From contig CM018047.1 in NCBI GenBank assembly GCA_008638375.1, positions 50,848,679 through 50,912,678 on the forward strand: DNA of 64,000 nucleotides, written 5' to 3'. Positions 23,712-35,494 of this stretch are shown piece after piece. A program made the translations under genes and the position numbers. This stretch comes from Nyssa sinensis (Eukaryota; Streptophyta; Magnoliopsida; Cornales; Nyssaceae). The first letter of the stretch is position 1. Each line of letters begins with the position of its first letter. The notes below the pieces were generated by a model that was not told where the DNA came from, did no database searches, and saw nothing but the letters and a program-made list of their open reading frames with translations.

Positions 23712-24455
23712 ACACATCAGATTAAGTCTCATTTTCCGTGACAGTCAGACCTACCTCTTAAGTTCTACCTGGTAAGAATCAGTGCAGAGAAAATTCAAAT
23801 TTGAGACGTTTGAATTTTATTCTTGATATACCACAAAAGAGCAAAACCAATCAGCACTTGACACGTATGCCTTTAAGTCCAGCTCACACTCGGCTAACTC
23901 GGCTCGCACTCAACCAGTGGTTAAGCGCTCGGACATTCAGAGCTTCCAACAAATAAAGCGGTCGAGCATATGCCTCCAGAGCACACATATATCCAAATAA
24001 GGATCTCAGAGTTAATTACAGGATCCAGACTAACACTCCAGACCTCGTTACCGTCTTAGCGGTTGCCGAGCAGGGAATAAGGAAACAGTCTTCAACAAAG
24101 AAACTACCATCTATGATTATCTCTATGCAATACTCTACAAGGTAACTACAATCTCCGATGATCAAATCCCTATATTCATGGCTCCGAATCCTAATCAACT
24201 TAGGAAGGCCACGGTCTATAAATCAAACCCTAAAAGTACGCTTTATTTTCATGCTCATTCTTTGGCTTTCAATACAGTCTTTCAATTCAGTTTACTTATT
24301 TAAGCATCGGAGCAGCTACCGCCGGAGCCAATCCGGTGGACCTCTGATCATCTTTCTGAGTGTTTTACAGGTCACGGAACTCACACTTATTGTGAGTCGA
24401 AAAGTGCAGCATCAATTCTTAAAGTTCTTATTGCTTGATCATACCTCTAGATAGT
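23712..24455 (-). repeat. SINE-like repeat, copy 3, split by a solo LTR
   Basis: Bases 23712-23823 match the body and tail of the SINE-like family on the - strand. Bases 24420-24455 supply the missing head, including GGTATGATCAAGC. Removing the solo LTR and one copy of its target duplication makes the repeat continuous. Confidence 0.5.
23824..24414 (+). mobile_element. Solo LTR of the Tat-type gypsy family
   Basis: The 591-bp LTR runs from TGATATACCACAA to GTGCAGCATCA, flanked by exact ATTCT target duplications (23819-23823, 24415-24419). Its 3' two-thirds matches the 5' LTR at 50706-51263 closely, including the shared segments TAAGCATCGGAGC and GGAGCCAATCC; the 5' third is more diverged. 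The lack of internal sequence with an intact duplication indicates LTR-LTR recombination after insertion. Confidence 0.9.
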
Positions 24456-24826
24456 ACAAAAATATAATTATCAAATAATTAATAATTAGTTAATTTGTTC
24501 GTTCGAACTTTTTTTGAAAAAAAAATTAAATATAGAAACGAATATAGGAGTCAAAAAAAATATTACGATTAGTCGTGAGTGGATAAACTAGCGATTTAAT
24601 TAGCATGCGCATTACATGTTCCTATATTATATACAATTACAAGTATATATATAATACACGCCAATCAAATCGTAAACGAAAATCACTCGTCACTTACCTT
24701 AGTATTTTTCTAGGAGTAAAAAGAACTGAAAAAGACTATTTTGTGACATAGGTTTCATAAGGTGGGTCTCATATCATGTGAGTCTCACATGAGGTGGTCG
24801 TATCTTGTGTCACAGATACTCTTTTC

Positions 24827-25254
24827 TAGGGATGGCAAAAAGCCCCGCCCCTAATGGGACGGGTATGAGGTGTCCATAAACAAGATTGGGGCGGGGTCGG
24901 GGCGAGGTCGGGGAATGGTCACCCCGCCCCGTTTATATATTAAATTTTTTAATTTTTTTTATATATATTATATTTATAAATAAATAATCTTATATAAAAT
25001 TAATTTTAAAATTTTTTATATTACACTTATATAAATATATTTTTTATATTATTTATTTTGAAAAAATAAATTTATTTATTTATTAAAATAAAAATTTTAA
25101 CTTAAAAAAAAAATATAATGAAGTTTGAAACGGAGCGGGGTGGGGTCGGAATAAAATTTAAACAGGACGGGACAGGTCAAAAAAGAAAAGAATAAATCAG
25201 GACGGGGTCAGAGAAGGGTTACCCCGTTCCGAACCCGTTCGGTTGCTACTCCTA
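24827..25254. mobile_element. hAT-type GC-ended MITE, copy 2
   Basis: The 428-bp element starts TAGGGATGGCAA and ends GTTGCTACTCCTA, with G/C-rich subterminal blocks (CCCCGCCCC, GGGGCGGGG) and an AT-rich core matching copy 1. Flanks CTCTTTTC and CTCTTTTT agree at 7 of 8 positions, a hAT-size target duplication. Confidence 0.7.
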
Positions 25255-25262
25255 CTCTTTTT

Positions 25263-25902
25263 CTATTATAATTTGAAATGGAACGATATCGTATAGTTGC
25301 GTGGTGGTACGTGGGGGACGTTACTGTCATTTCAGCTTTGGAGCGCCTCTATCATTAAAGCCACGTGTATATGTCATTAAAACTGCTCCGTTTGCCTCTG
25401 TTTCGAGACGTCAGTTAATGCGAGCGCGAGTGACAAGCGCGTGAATTACATTCGCGTGAGGAAGATCTCGTAAAACCGAAACACAGACATATAATTCAGC
25501 AGCTACTAAAAATGGGTCCTTTGATGAGAACAAAAAAGAGTAGGCAAAAGTAAGTTTCAGTACAAAGATCCACTCGCCCCTCTTTCTCTATCTCTCTCTC
25601 TCTCGGCGAAGCATATTCTGATTCTCACCATCAAATGTAGAAAATCAAACCCTAATAGCACCTTTCTCAAACGGTAAATCCACCTCAATCCTCACGCTTC
25701 TGTATACACACACACACATATATAATATATCTATCTGTATATGCGATTTTGTGTGTGTATATATATATATATATTTATAATTGTGTTGTCGTATTAATTT
25801 TCTGATTTACTTTCAATTGCATAGTGAGACTTATATGGAATTCGATCTCACGGAGGCTTTTGTCGATCGTCAATTTTAGCTTTTTGAGAACTGATTTTAG
25901 AG
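25263..25902 (+). promoter_or_regulatory. Promoter and 5' UTR of the SAM-domain gene
   Basis: Contains a G-box CACGTG at 25362-25367 and a CT-rich tract at about 25580-25605, typical of plant 5' leaders. A possible 5' UTR intron runs from a donor CAAACG/GTAAATC at 25674 to an acceptor TTGCATAG at 25824. Transcription start and this intron are inferred only. Confidence 0.4.
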
Positions 25903-28900
25903 ATGAATAAAGAACGACCACCTGAGCCTCTTGATTTCTTCATTTGGACTGTCGAGGTATATATACTTATTAATCTCTTTATAATGGATGCGATCTTATA
26001 TTATACAATTAGATCTTGTTTGTTTTTGCTTTGTTTCATGCTATATATTATTGGGTATTTATTGTTAATATTCGAATTGCTTTTGCACTGTTTGGTTGCT
26101 GGGAAAATGTTGGAAAAGAAAGGAAATTTAACTTGAGAACTTATAGTTTTCATTATTTGGGACCCGAGATTACTATTAATGTTACTGAACTGATCCTAGT
26201 ACTATTATTTGGATATCTTTGTTTGTAAAAGGTTGAAATTTGATTTATTTACCTTAGTTTCCTTGGCAACAAATAAACAACTATTGAATTGGGTATTAGG
26301 AATTTGGTTTTTTGCTCCAGTGATCCATTATTGATGACATGCGTAGCAAATTTATTTGTAAGTAGGTATTGTTTCTTTTTTACTATTTTCTTTGACAACT
26401 ACTTGGTGCAAAATTTAAATTAACCGTTCAGAATTTTATTTCAACTGTCTTCGCTCGTGTTAGTTTGTCATATGGTTGCTGTTAGTTACTTGTATCGACC
26501 AATTAAATGAATTAACCATCAGAGGTGGAGTTTTTTTTCAATTTGCTTATCCCAGCTTGTTAGTGAGGGCTAAATTTGATCCTTATTTTTGGTGTGGGAG
26601 TTTTGTGCTAGATGAAATATGTGTTTCTTTATGATGTTAGATTAGATGATATTATGGATCATGCCGACTTGCATATTTTATGATATTTATGCAACCATAA
26701 CTTGATTCTCTCCATCTAAAATGCATTCATTTGTTAGCATTTTTAGTTGAATCCCATATCGTTATGATTCTATTGCGAACATATACATTTTCTTTGTGGT
26801 GCATCAATTATTTCATAATCAAACATTTAATCCAAATTCAAACTTTAATTTCTCTCTTTCGGATATGATTGGTTGGCAAATAATTAGTCGTTTTGGGCCC
26901 TACACTTTCTTCACTGATTCAGTTTTTAGAGAAGAAAAAAATTGTTATTGGTAACACACTGCGCTTTCTAAAAAAATTGGTATTTTTAGGTACTGCCTTT
27001 GTTGTTTGAAAGTTACATGGTTCAAAACTTAATGATTCTTAGCGAAAATTCAATCACTTTGGAGAAATCGAGTATTTGGACAATAATGATCAGATTTTGC
27101 GTTTCAAACTTTGCATATTGATCTAAATAACATCCTTTGACATGTGTCCTGTTTGGATAATCCTGAATTCATCACTGACATAGGTTACAGTTCCATGTAA
27201 TAAGGTAAATTAGCAAGGCAGCTGCATAGGTTTTGCAGACTGAGTAAATGACATCTGTTTTCGTTATGTCAAAACCACAGTGAAAGATGATGTTTGCAGT
27301 TGTGCTCTTTATTTGTTTTAAGATCTTATTTCTTGTCTATTTTACTTTACTAAGGGAATTGAGGTTTCCATATTTACTGGTGTCAACAAACTTATTAAAA
27401 AAAAAATTGGTGTCAACAATATAATTTGATAGACTCTAATGAGACAAGGATGAAGAGGAACCGGGGTGAAGAGAGACTAATAAAATCATTTATTTTCTTT
27501 TTGAAAAAAGACTGTTCAGAATTAGAATGAAATGAAGAAAAAGTCGACGCTCAAAACTAAAATGTTTTTTTTCCCCTTTCACAAGAGCCTTGCAAGTAGC
27601 AGGGTGTCTGGTAGTTATGAAAATCTAAGACACGGACTTCTCTGAACTCTGTAAGGTCTAAGCACTACAAAGTTGTCAAGATTACAATGTGATCCACACC
27701 TACTTTTACATTTTCTTCTTCTTCTTCTTCTAGTTTTTTCTTCCCAAACAAATCAAAGAATACTTGGCAGAATGCTTATGCAGTGGACCTATCAGTGAAT
27801 AAGGCATTTCCCAAACATCCTTGAACCTGCAGTTGAATTGCATCCATATAAATGAAAGGCAATGAAGCAGCATATGACTGTCCCCTATGAAAGTTACACG
27901 ACATACATTTGGGAATTTAATTGCTGGTTATGAAGTTGTTAGCTGCTGGAATTTTATTAATCATGGCCATTTTCTGTGTAAAGAATAAAGGACAAACCCA
28001 GTGCATGAGATTCCCGCTATTGCCGTGTCTAGAGATGGTTAGATGTACGCAGCCTTACTCCCGTGAGCAGAGAGGCTGCTTCCGCGACTCAAACTCGTGA
28101 TCTCCAGGTCACAATGGAGCAACCTTACCGTTGTGCCAAGGCTCGCCCTACTTTGTAAAGAATGCCATCCTCAAAAGAACTTGAGACACAATAACTTCAA
28201 ACAAATCATGCATTCCTTACTTTGAACCAATGATAAATAGGTTTCATTGAGAAATGCCAGAGATTTATTAGCCCATCTCCTTAGGAGCTGTTGTTGACAA
28301 AGAGAATCTATAGAAAAGTGTGATGAATTATGAAGATGCATTCTTTGACCTCTCACAAGCTGTTGTTCATAAATGATATTAAGCTAAATAGTATCTCTTC
28401 TTACAGGATCTCTTTATAAAATGAAGTTGTGATATGACAAATTGGCATTGTCAAGTGGTGTGTGTCTTCGATAAACCTGCATGTGGAGAATGATCTACAT
28501 GCTTGTTCCTCCTCCCACTCCACCAGGGTCCCTCCTAGATTTTTTTTTTCCTCTTAAGTTATATGGTGTAGTGTGGTTGGTCCATCTGATTTTCACTAAA
28601 AATAATGAATATATGAACTTTTGTGCATATATGAGCTGTTACTTAAGCATAAAAGAAATTGTCTTGCACTTTACTTGTTTATAGATTCTGTTCAATGACT
28701 AAGATGAGCTAAACTGGTTGTATCAGCAACGGCGACCTTAGTAATCTATCCTTCTGAAATTAGCTTACTGAATTATCACACTTTGTGCCATTGTGAAGAA
28801 TTCAGGTTTTATTGTTCTATTTGTCATCGCCTCAGTGATATGCCTCCTGCTTACTTCCTTTTTATTTTGCCAGGATGTTGGTATGTGGTTGGAGGAAATA

Positions 28901-31900
28901 AATCTTGGTAGCTATCGCCAAATTTTTAAAGAAAATGGTGTTAACGGAGAATACCTGGAGGGTATGTCCATGTTTACAACTGAACAGATTCTTCGGTTTA
29001 TAAGGCGGTGCCACATGAAATGGGGGGACTTCATCACTTTATGCAAGGAATTGAGGCGAATTAAAGGTCTCTCTTTCTCTCTCTCTCTCCCCATGTGTGC
29101 AAGATAACAATATGTTGATTGAGATTATCTAAGAAGGATAGTTCGTACATGAGTGGATCTATGGATGTTACACCTAGGATAGCACAGAGGGATTTTGAGG
29201 TGATGTGGGTAGGAAGAAGGTGAAGCAGACTGGAATGGAGAGAACGTAAGGGTGGTATGCATGGAGTACTTGGAAGCTCAAAGAATCCCCCAAGTACAAC
29301 TCCAGCGGCATCTCCTCTCTTCTATAGTTTCTCTCTAAGTACACATCTCTGTAGAGGGACAGAGGGATTATCTATTGGGAGTGAGCACATGCCATTCTTG
29401 TGTGAAACCATGGATTTCACATGCGCTTAAGACACCGCGTGTACAAATAGAAGATAGTAGAAGATCATAAAAGATACCCTCATGTTCTACAAGGATTAGA
29501 ATGTGCCGAGTGTAAGATCTCAAGTTACTTTTTGGTGAACGTTACACCTTAACCGCCAATCTACATAACCTAAAGTATTCCATAGTAGCAAACCCAAGGT
29601 TGTCCCATCAACTGTGGAATCTCATTAGTTTGAACTGTTGAAGAATCTTTATAGCTCATTTTAATCATGGTGGCCCACCATGGTTTGGGTCGAAGCTTAC
29701 TAGCATGATAGCATCATCAATGTGTCAGTTTGAGCCATTAATCATTTAGGCCAAGATGCTCTCTTCAGCTTTGTTTGTGCCTAGTCAATGGACTCATTTA
29801 ACCGTAGTTTAGCACATCCATGATAAAGATAGCTTCACATTCAGCTCAACACGGTGTAGTATAGGGTGGAGGTAACCTTTTCTGTTAGGAGATATTCCAA
29901 TTTTGATGGTCCTTGTGCCTTCTTATATTGTGATAATAGTTGCTCACTGAGGCACACTTCATAGGCGAGATCAAGGTAAGTACAGATCTCACGTTCAAAC
30001 TTCGTAGTTAGGATGTCATTTCGGCCCAACCCTTAGGTAGGGTTGCAACTTGGGTGGGCCGGGCTTGAGGTATGTCCAGGATTAGCCTAAGTTCTAAAAT
30101 AGTGATCCCAAGCCCGTCCTGAGCCCGAGCCCGAGCCCGAAAAAATTGTCAAAATAAAACTACCAATTTCAAAGACAAGAAAAAATAAACAAAAGTCACC
30201 ATTAACACATATCAATTTCAGAGCATTCAATAGTATGGAAGAAAGGAAAAATCAATGAATCAAAACTCAGTAAACTAAAGAAACGGAACAAACATATTCA
30301 AAAGACCAATAATTTGGCTGTTTAGTGCAAAAATCTCCAATCTTAAGCAGATTTACCCTCCACAAAAAGATTTATTCTCCCAATCTTGTTGAAACTTGAA
30401 ACGATATATGTAGATTTAGTGGCAAAGTTCAGGACAATGAAAAAACTGTGACAAAGGATTGGCCCAATATCATTGACTCATTGTTTAAAATGAAAAGACA
30501 GGGGACTCTAAATAAATTCTGGCATTGATAGAATCAAATTGATCAGAGCAAACAAATCCACAAGAATGAAGTGAGACAATAAAGAAAAGCCTAATAAGAT
30601 CACATATATGTCCGTAATACAAACATATATAAAAATATCTAGAGACAAACATACAATAGTTGGCAAATCCCGGCCCTCCCACACTTCAGTTCTTTGGCAG
30701 TGAACCGTTCTGAAGCTTAGCAACACCATCTCTCTTCCTCTCTTATTGCAGCCATGAATAAGAGAAGACAACTGAAGTGGAGATAAGATATCATATTACA
30801 TTGTATCATTGCGCACAGATGGTAACATGTGGTCGATGCTGGCATTTTAGTCGGTGGCAATGTCTCTCGAAGACTGAAGGAAGGGTTAGATGAAAACTTC
30901 TAGAGCCCTAAACATAAATTTTTACACATTTAAATCAATGGTTATGATGTATTTTCTCTATTCATCCAACGGGGCTAAATAAATTATTCTATATAATAAT
31001 AATAGGACTCGAGCTAGGGTTGCCCATGGCCCAAGCCCAGCCCGATTTTAGGTCGGGCTCAAATTTTTTTGCCCATCCCAAAATATTAAAAATACATCCC
31101 AAGCCCAAAAATTTTCGGGTTGGGCTCGGGTTAGCCCGCCCGAGTTGCAACCCTACCCTTAGGGCAATGGCTCCATATTGATCTCAAGTTGTCCTATTGT
31201 CTAGGCTAGGAGTACTGCACGGCATAAAGTGTTTCCCTTCTTAGGGCTGACATCATTAAATATTTAATGAGACACTCGTTACCTCCACTTGGTGACCCTG
31301 TCGCAATTCAAATAATTTCCAAATCACTGTTGACTCAAACGTCATAAACTGATAGCAATAGGAGTGAGCCGCATGCCATGGAGCCTCCGGGGTGAACTCA
31401 GTTACCTCCCAGTTAATGCATCATAAAGCCGTTATACTGAATGGTAAAATGAATTTTTCAATCATATGATGCATTTAGAAATGCTATTGGTAAAATAAAA
31501 TTGATGTGTGTAGCTTCCCTTTTTCTTATTCCCACTACGTTAAGATGTATTTATCTTTTTATCAGTTATGGGCCTGCCTTTTCCATAGAAAAGAGCTGAT
31601 TTTTTTGTTGGAAGTATGTAGATAGAGCCCATATGTTTTTTTTGTTCTTTTATTTCCTTTTGTTTTCTTTGAAGCATGAACAAATTACGAGCCCAAGGAT
31701 GTCCTATTGATGTTAAGAGTTTTAACTGTCAATGCTACAGGGGGAAAGCAGTTTATTTAACATGTGCTATTGGGTACACACTAATACACTATATCACCAT
31801 ATCTTATGCACATTCCGAATATCTTGCTTTCGTGTCAAGTACTATTCTTCATACCATATTCAATGTGTACTGTTCATTCTCAAAATATGTTGGTTTGGTG

Positions 31901-32352
31901 CTGGGAAAGTTGATTGAGATAAGTCCTATAGATGACTCCATATTCTATTGTGTTTACTGCTCATGGTTGATATCTTATTGATAAATTCAAATTATGTAAA
32001 TCAAAATAACAGAATATCAGTTCCTTAATTATTGTGGTTGTATGCGCTTCATCTCATATCATTCAAATGCATCTGTGATAGGAATACTATATTGGTGTTC
32101 CATGCATCGAACATTGTTATAACCCTCCCTATTTTATGCCTTTTTGATAAAATACATGTCCATTAGTCGTCTCAGATTCTGATTGTATTTAGTATTTACT
32201 GACATAAAATGTGTCCTCCAGTGGCTTGCCTGAAAGGGGAGCAGAAAGTCCGCCGGCCATGGTGGGCTCCATCTTGCCTCTCAGTAGTATTTGTTAAAGT
32301 GGCAAAGCGCAACAGGCAGTCTCGAGTCGTTTCCCTGAAGTTGGAACCTTGA
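25903..32352 (+). CDS. Small SAM (sterile alpha motif) domain protein, plant-conserved
   Basis: Three coding exons: 25903-25956, 28874-29066, 32222-32352, giving 125 aa. The first junction is in phase 0; the second splits the Val codon (G/TG). The protein starts MNKERPPEPLDFFIWTVE. A SAM domain spans about residues 14-82 (VGMWLEEINLGSYRQIF ... MKWGDFITLCKELRRIK). It ends in a short basic tail with a PWWAPSC motif and KRNRQSR. SAM domains usually mediate protein-protein interaction, sometimes RNA binding; the partner here is unknown. Closely similar single-domain proteins occur in other plants as far as I recall, and its length matches them. No signal peptide or membrane segment. The introns (2.9 and 3.2 kb) are long for so small a protein and carry a SINE and a hAT element. 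I give no symbol because I do not recognise an accepted one. Confidence 0.85.
27987..28153 (-). repeat. Au-type SINE in SAM-gene intron 1
   Basis: On the - strand it reads a tRNA-like head, GAGCCTTGGCACAACGGTAA (A box), then GACCTGGAGATCACGAGTTT (B-box region), then GGAAGCAGCCTCT and AAGGCTGCGTAC. This is the order and wording of the plant Au SINE. It is flanked by TGTAAAGAAT at 27977-27986 and 28154-28163, an exact 10-bp target duplication. Confidence 0.85.
30038..31155. mobile_element. 1.1-kb non-autonomous hAT element in SAM-gene intron 2
   Basis: Inverted termini TAGGGTTGCAACT are perfect for 13 bp and continue as related GGGC-rich sequence. The 8-bp target duplication CCCTTAGG is exact (30030-30037, 31156-31163). 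The 1118-bp interior has no transposase-like frame, so the element is non-autonomous. Confidence 0.9.
31164..31440. other. Unclassified sequence beside the hAT element
   Basis: Together with about 29110-30029 this stretch is less AT-rich than typical intron and looks like an older repeat into which the hAT element jumped. GGAGTGAGC-type phrases recur on both sides (near 29380 and 31363). I could not classify it. Confidence 0.25.
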
Positions 32353-34238
32353 TGAAAGTTCAGATGAATATGTAATTTTAATTTTAATTTTAATTTTAGA
32401 GGAAAACAGAAAGTAGGAAAGAACATTTTTTGTTTTCTTTGGTGTTAAACCTGGCAAGTTGTTGCTGTTGGTTCTTCTTTGGAGAACTCTGATATGTATG
32501 CAAGCTCTTCTATATAGATATATTTGTTTTTGTAATCGCTTCGAAGTGTCCAAAATCTGTCATAGAAAATATGATGAATGATCACAAAGGAAATAACGGT
32601 TGTTGGTCGGTTGCAAGAATTTCTCTCCAATGTCCTCTCTTTAGGAGAAAGTCTAGAAAATGAATTCAAGGAAAAGAAAATAAGAGATGAAGTAGAGAAG
32701 ACATAAAATTTGCCATTCGTGCCAAAGAATATTTCTGCAAGGCTTACACAAAGTGATAATTAATATTCTCAAAAGATTTAAAAAAAGACTCCATTTTCTC
32801 CTGGAGAGGAATGTTACAAATAGTTGCGAAAGTTATGATTGTCAATTTTTTTTTTTTATGGATTTTTCTTGGGTATTCTAAGTTAATTTACGTGTAATAG
32901 ATTAAATTTTTTTATTTGTGACATTTAAATTTATTATTTAATCTTTAACTATCGACGAAAAAGAAGACTCATAGAGTGAAAATGACATGTACAATAAATG
33001 TCTAGTCAATTTTTTTTTCTTACTGTGATTGCGCAAATCATTTCTCATCGATTGAAAAACAAACAGAGAAAAGAGCCAAATAAGGAGACTCACTTCAGCT
33101 TCAATCCAAATGGTAATGGACAATCAACTCTTCCACCTTTGAAGTTAAAAATTGTTGTCTCGCATCTACTGCTTAGGAGCCATTTGTTGTGTTATAATCA
33201 CTTCTACCTTTCTCATGCTTGGATGGTTAGAGCACGTGTCTGTTTTGTGTTATATCAAAATATATATATTTAAAAATACATATCAACCTTACCTTAATAC
33301 GATTAACTAATTATTTCAAGTTCCAAAACCTAAAATCAATACATATTATTGAATTTCAAAATTTAAACACGACTTATTTGTTAAACATATTATACGTATC
33401 GGCATGATTAACATATTTATCTTAATTTATTTTTATCTCTTAGATGAAAATTTTACTTGTCTTTTTATAAGAGTGGAATAATTGATCACAAATTTTAATA
33501 AATTTCGGATGTGAGACAAAATATAGTAAAAACCTCTTTTATAAGTGAAAAAATCTTTTAAATTTCGATGGGTTTTTGGTACAAGAAGAATTACTTTGAC
33601 TCATAATCCTTTTTTTTTTAAATAATTAAATATATTAAGTTGAAATGCTTGAAACTGAAATATGACCGATTTATTAATCGTGTTAAAAATGTTAATCTAT
33701 TTATGATGTAAACTCGTTTTTACTAAATCTAAACCTCTTAATTTCGTGTCGAGTCAAAAACTAATATCGTTAAACCTACCCATGTATTGTGTGATGCAGC
33801 TTGATTATGTATAAATAAAATTTAGCTTCCTCCTAGGCTTGCAACAAAATAAAAAAAGGTTTAATCCAGAGTTACCTGGATGAAGATTTAATATTGTGAA
33901 ATTACAAATTCAAGCTTCTTATTTAAAAGATGTCCACTGTGGTTGGAAAATTCTTTATTGTTAGAAAACAAAAAATAAAATAAAAATGGTGGGCTTTGCC
34001 TCATTGCATGGACTGTACATGTTAAGTCATGATCAACCATCTGATCCATAATCACATTTATCATTTGTAATTGAACGGCTTAAGATTGAATGTATTTTTG
34101 GACAATTGAACAATTGTTGTTTTCTAGCTCATCTAATCATCCATTGCCTAATCACAAAATCATGCGCGCCCACATATTATTTTTTATTTTTCTTTTCTTT
34201 TTTCTTTTTTTGGACAAAAAACATGTATTTATATAGAG
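32353..34238. other. Intergenic DNA downstream of the SAM gene
   Basis: Includes the SAM gene 3' UTR. The rest is AT-rich with no recognisable gene or element. Confidence 0.35.
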
Positions 34239-34240
34239 TA

Positions 34241-34410
34241 ATACTAGTCTTACCTTCAGATTTTACCAAAAGTGTTTACCTTCATGAGTTAGCGTATTGT
34301 ATTAGTTGGATATCACATCACATTACATCATGATGTGATATTCAGCCAATACAACACTGCCAACTTATGAAGGTAAATATTTTTTATAGAGTTTTTAAGT
34401 AAGCTAGCAT
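34241..34410. mobile_element. Stowaway-like hairpin MITE
   Basis: A 170-bp foldback has ends ATACTAG and CTAGCAT and long inner arms (TTACCTTCATGAGTTAG against TAACTTATGAAGGTAA-like sequence). The centre is the near-palindrome ATCACATCACATTACATCAT. TA dinucleotides flank both ends, as expected for Tc1/mariner-type MITEs, but a 2-bp duplication is weak evidence. Confidence 0.5.
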
Positions 34411-34412
34411 TA

Positions 34413-35162
34413 TTAATTTTAATATTAGATTTTTAATCTCACGTGCTTCTATGTTTATTTTTAAAATTCGTTTTGATGGGAGGTATGAATTTTTATATCA
34501 AATTTTTAATACATGCTTTTATATTTATTTTTAAAATTTATATTTTTTGTCAAAGACATATTTTCTTAAGCCAATTTTTTTTTGGGAATTATAAAATAAT
34601 AATTAACACTTAAAATACTGTTAAAAATTATTTAATAAAAAAAATGCTTTAAATGATTTTGTTTTTGGAAATAAGAGCGCTTGACTCCAAACTAGATAGG
34701 AAGAACCTACTCTTACCTATATACGTGTCACGATTTTAATGAGTTACGCATACATTAATATGTATATTATGTGACTATTTAGTTTTATTAAAAAAAATTA
34801 AATAAATTAAAAAGTACATATGTATTGTATATGTGACACGTATGTGAGTTGAAGAAAATTTTTTCTTTGATTGAGTTTAGAACTAAGGACTGTCCAAATA
34901 AAAATTCAATCCTAAACTATTTAATCTTAAAATAGTTTAATATGCTAACAATAGAGTGCATATTAAACTGTTCTTATTATTAGATTTTATTTTTATTATG
35001 AGATTTTATAAAATTTATTTATCGGTTAATATGATTGTTCGGATATTAATTAATGTAATTTTTTATAATATTGAAGTGAGTTCAAAAATTTTTATTAATT
35101 AATATTAAAAAATTAAATTAATTAACACCCGTAAATATAAAAAAAAAATACATTCACCAACA

Positions 35163-35201
<39 letters not shown>

Positions 35202-35494
35202 CGAGCAATCACGCAACTAACAAATTTTAGTAAAATGTCAAGAATTACATTTTTACTCTTTAACACACTCACTCTTGTTTTCAAGTGACGGCCGAAGAAA
35301 ACCTTGGGAGCAAATTCAAAATCTCCCACTCTTTCGATGGCAATCTCAGAAACTATATAAATGCTCCAGGGCTGTGTGTGTCTAATAACGGCACTTTGAA
35401 AACTTAACCTCATTTCCCTTCGTTTTCATGACATATTAAACCCTAAAACCCTGAACCCCCTCCCTGTCTTACATTCCCTCTCTCTTAGTCAGTG
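34413..35494 (+). promoter_or_regulatory. Upstream region and 5' UTR of NUP133
   Basis: AT-rich, with a (TA)18 microsatellite at 35165-35200 about 300 bp before the start codon. The last 150 bases are C/T-rich with AAACCCTA-type motifs common in plant leaders. No defined promoter element can be proved. Confidence 0.35.

Noticed and set aside
24827..25254. CpG-island-like promoter
   Set aside because: The G/C-rich blocks are the inverted ends of a hAT MITE with a related copy at 1518-1894.
26016..26228. Hydrophobic frame after SAM-gene exon 1
   Set aside because: It reads through the splice donor at 25957 into AT-rich intron; the conserved SAM protein continues at 28874 instead.
35492..35494. 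GTG as NUP133 start
   Set aside because: The ATG three bases later begins the conserved MFSP N-terminus and is the normal start type in plants.
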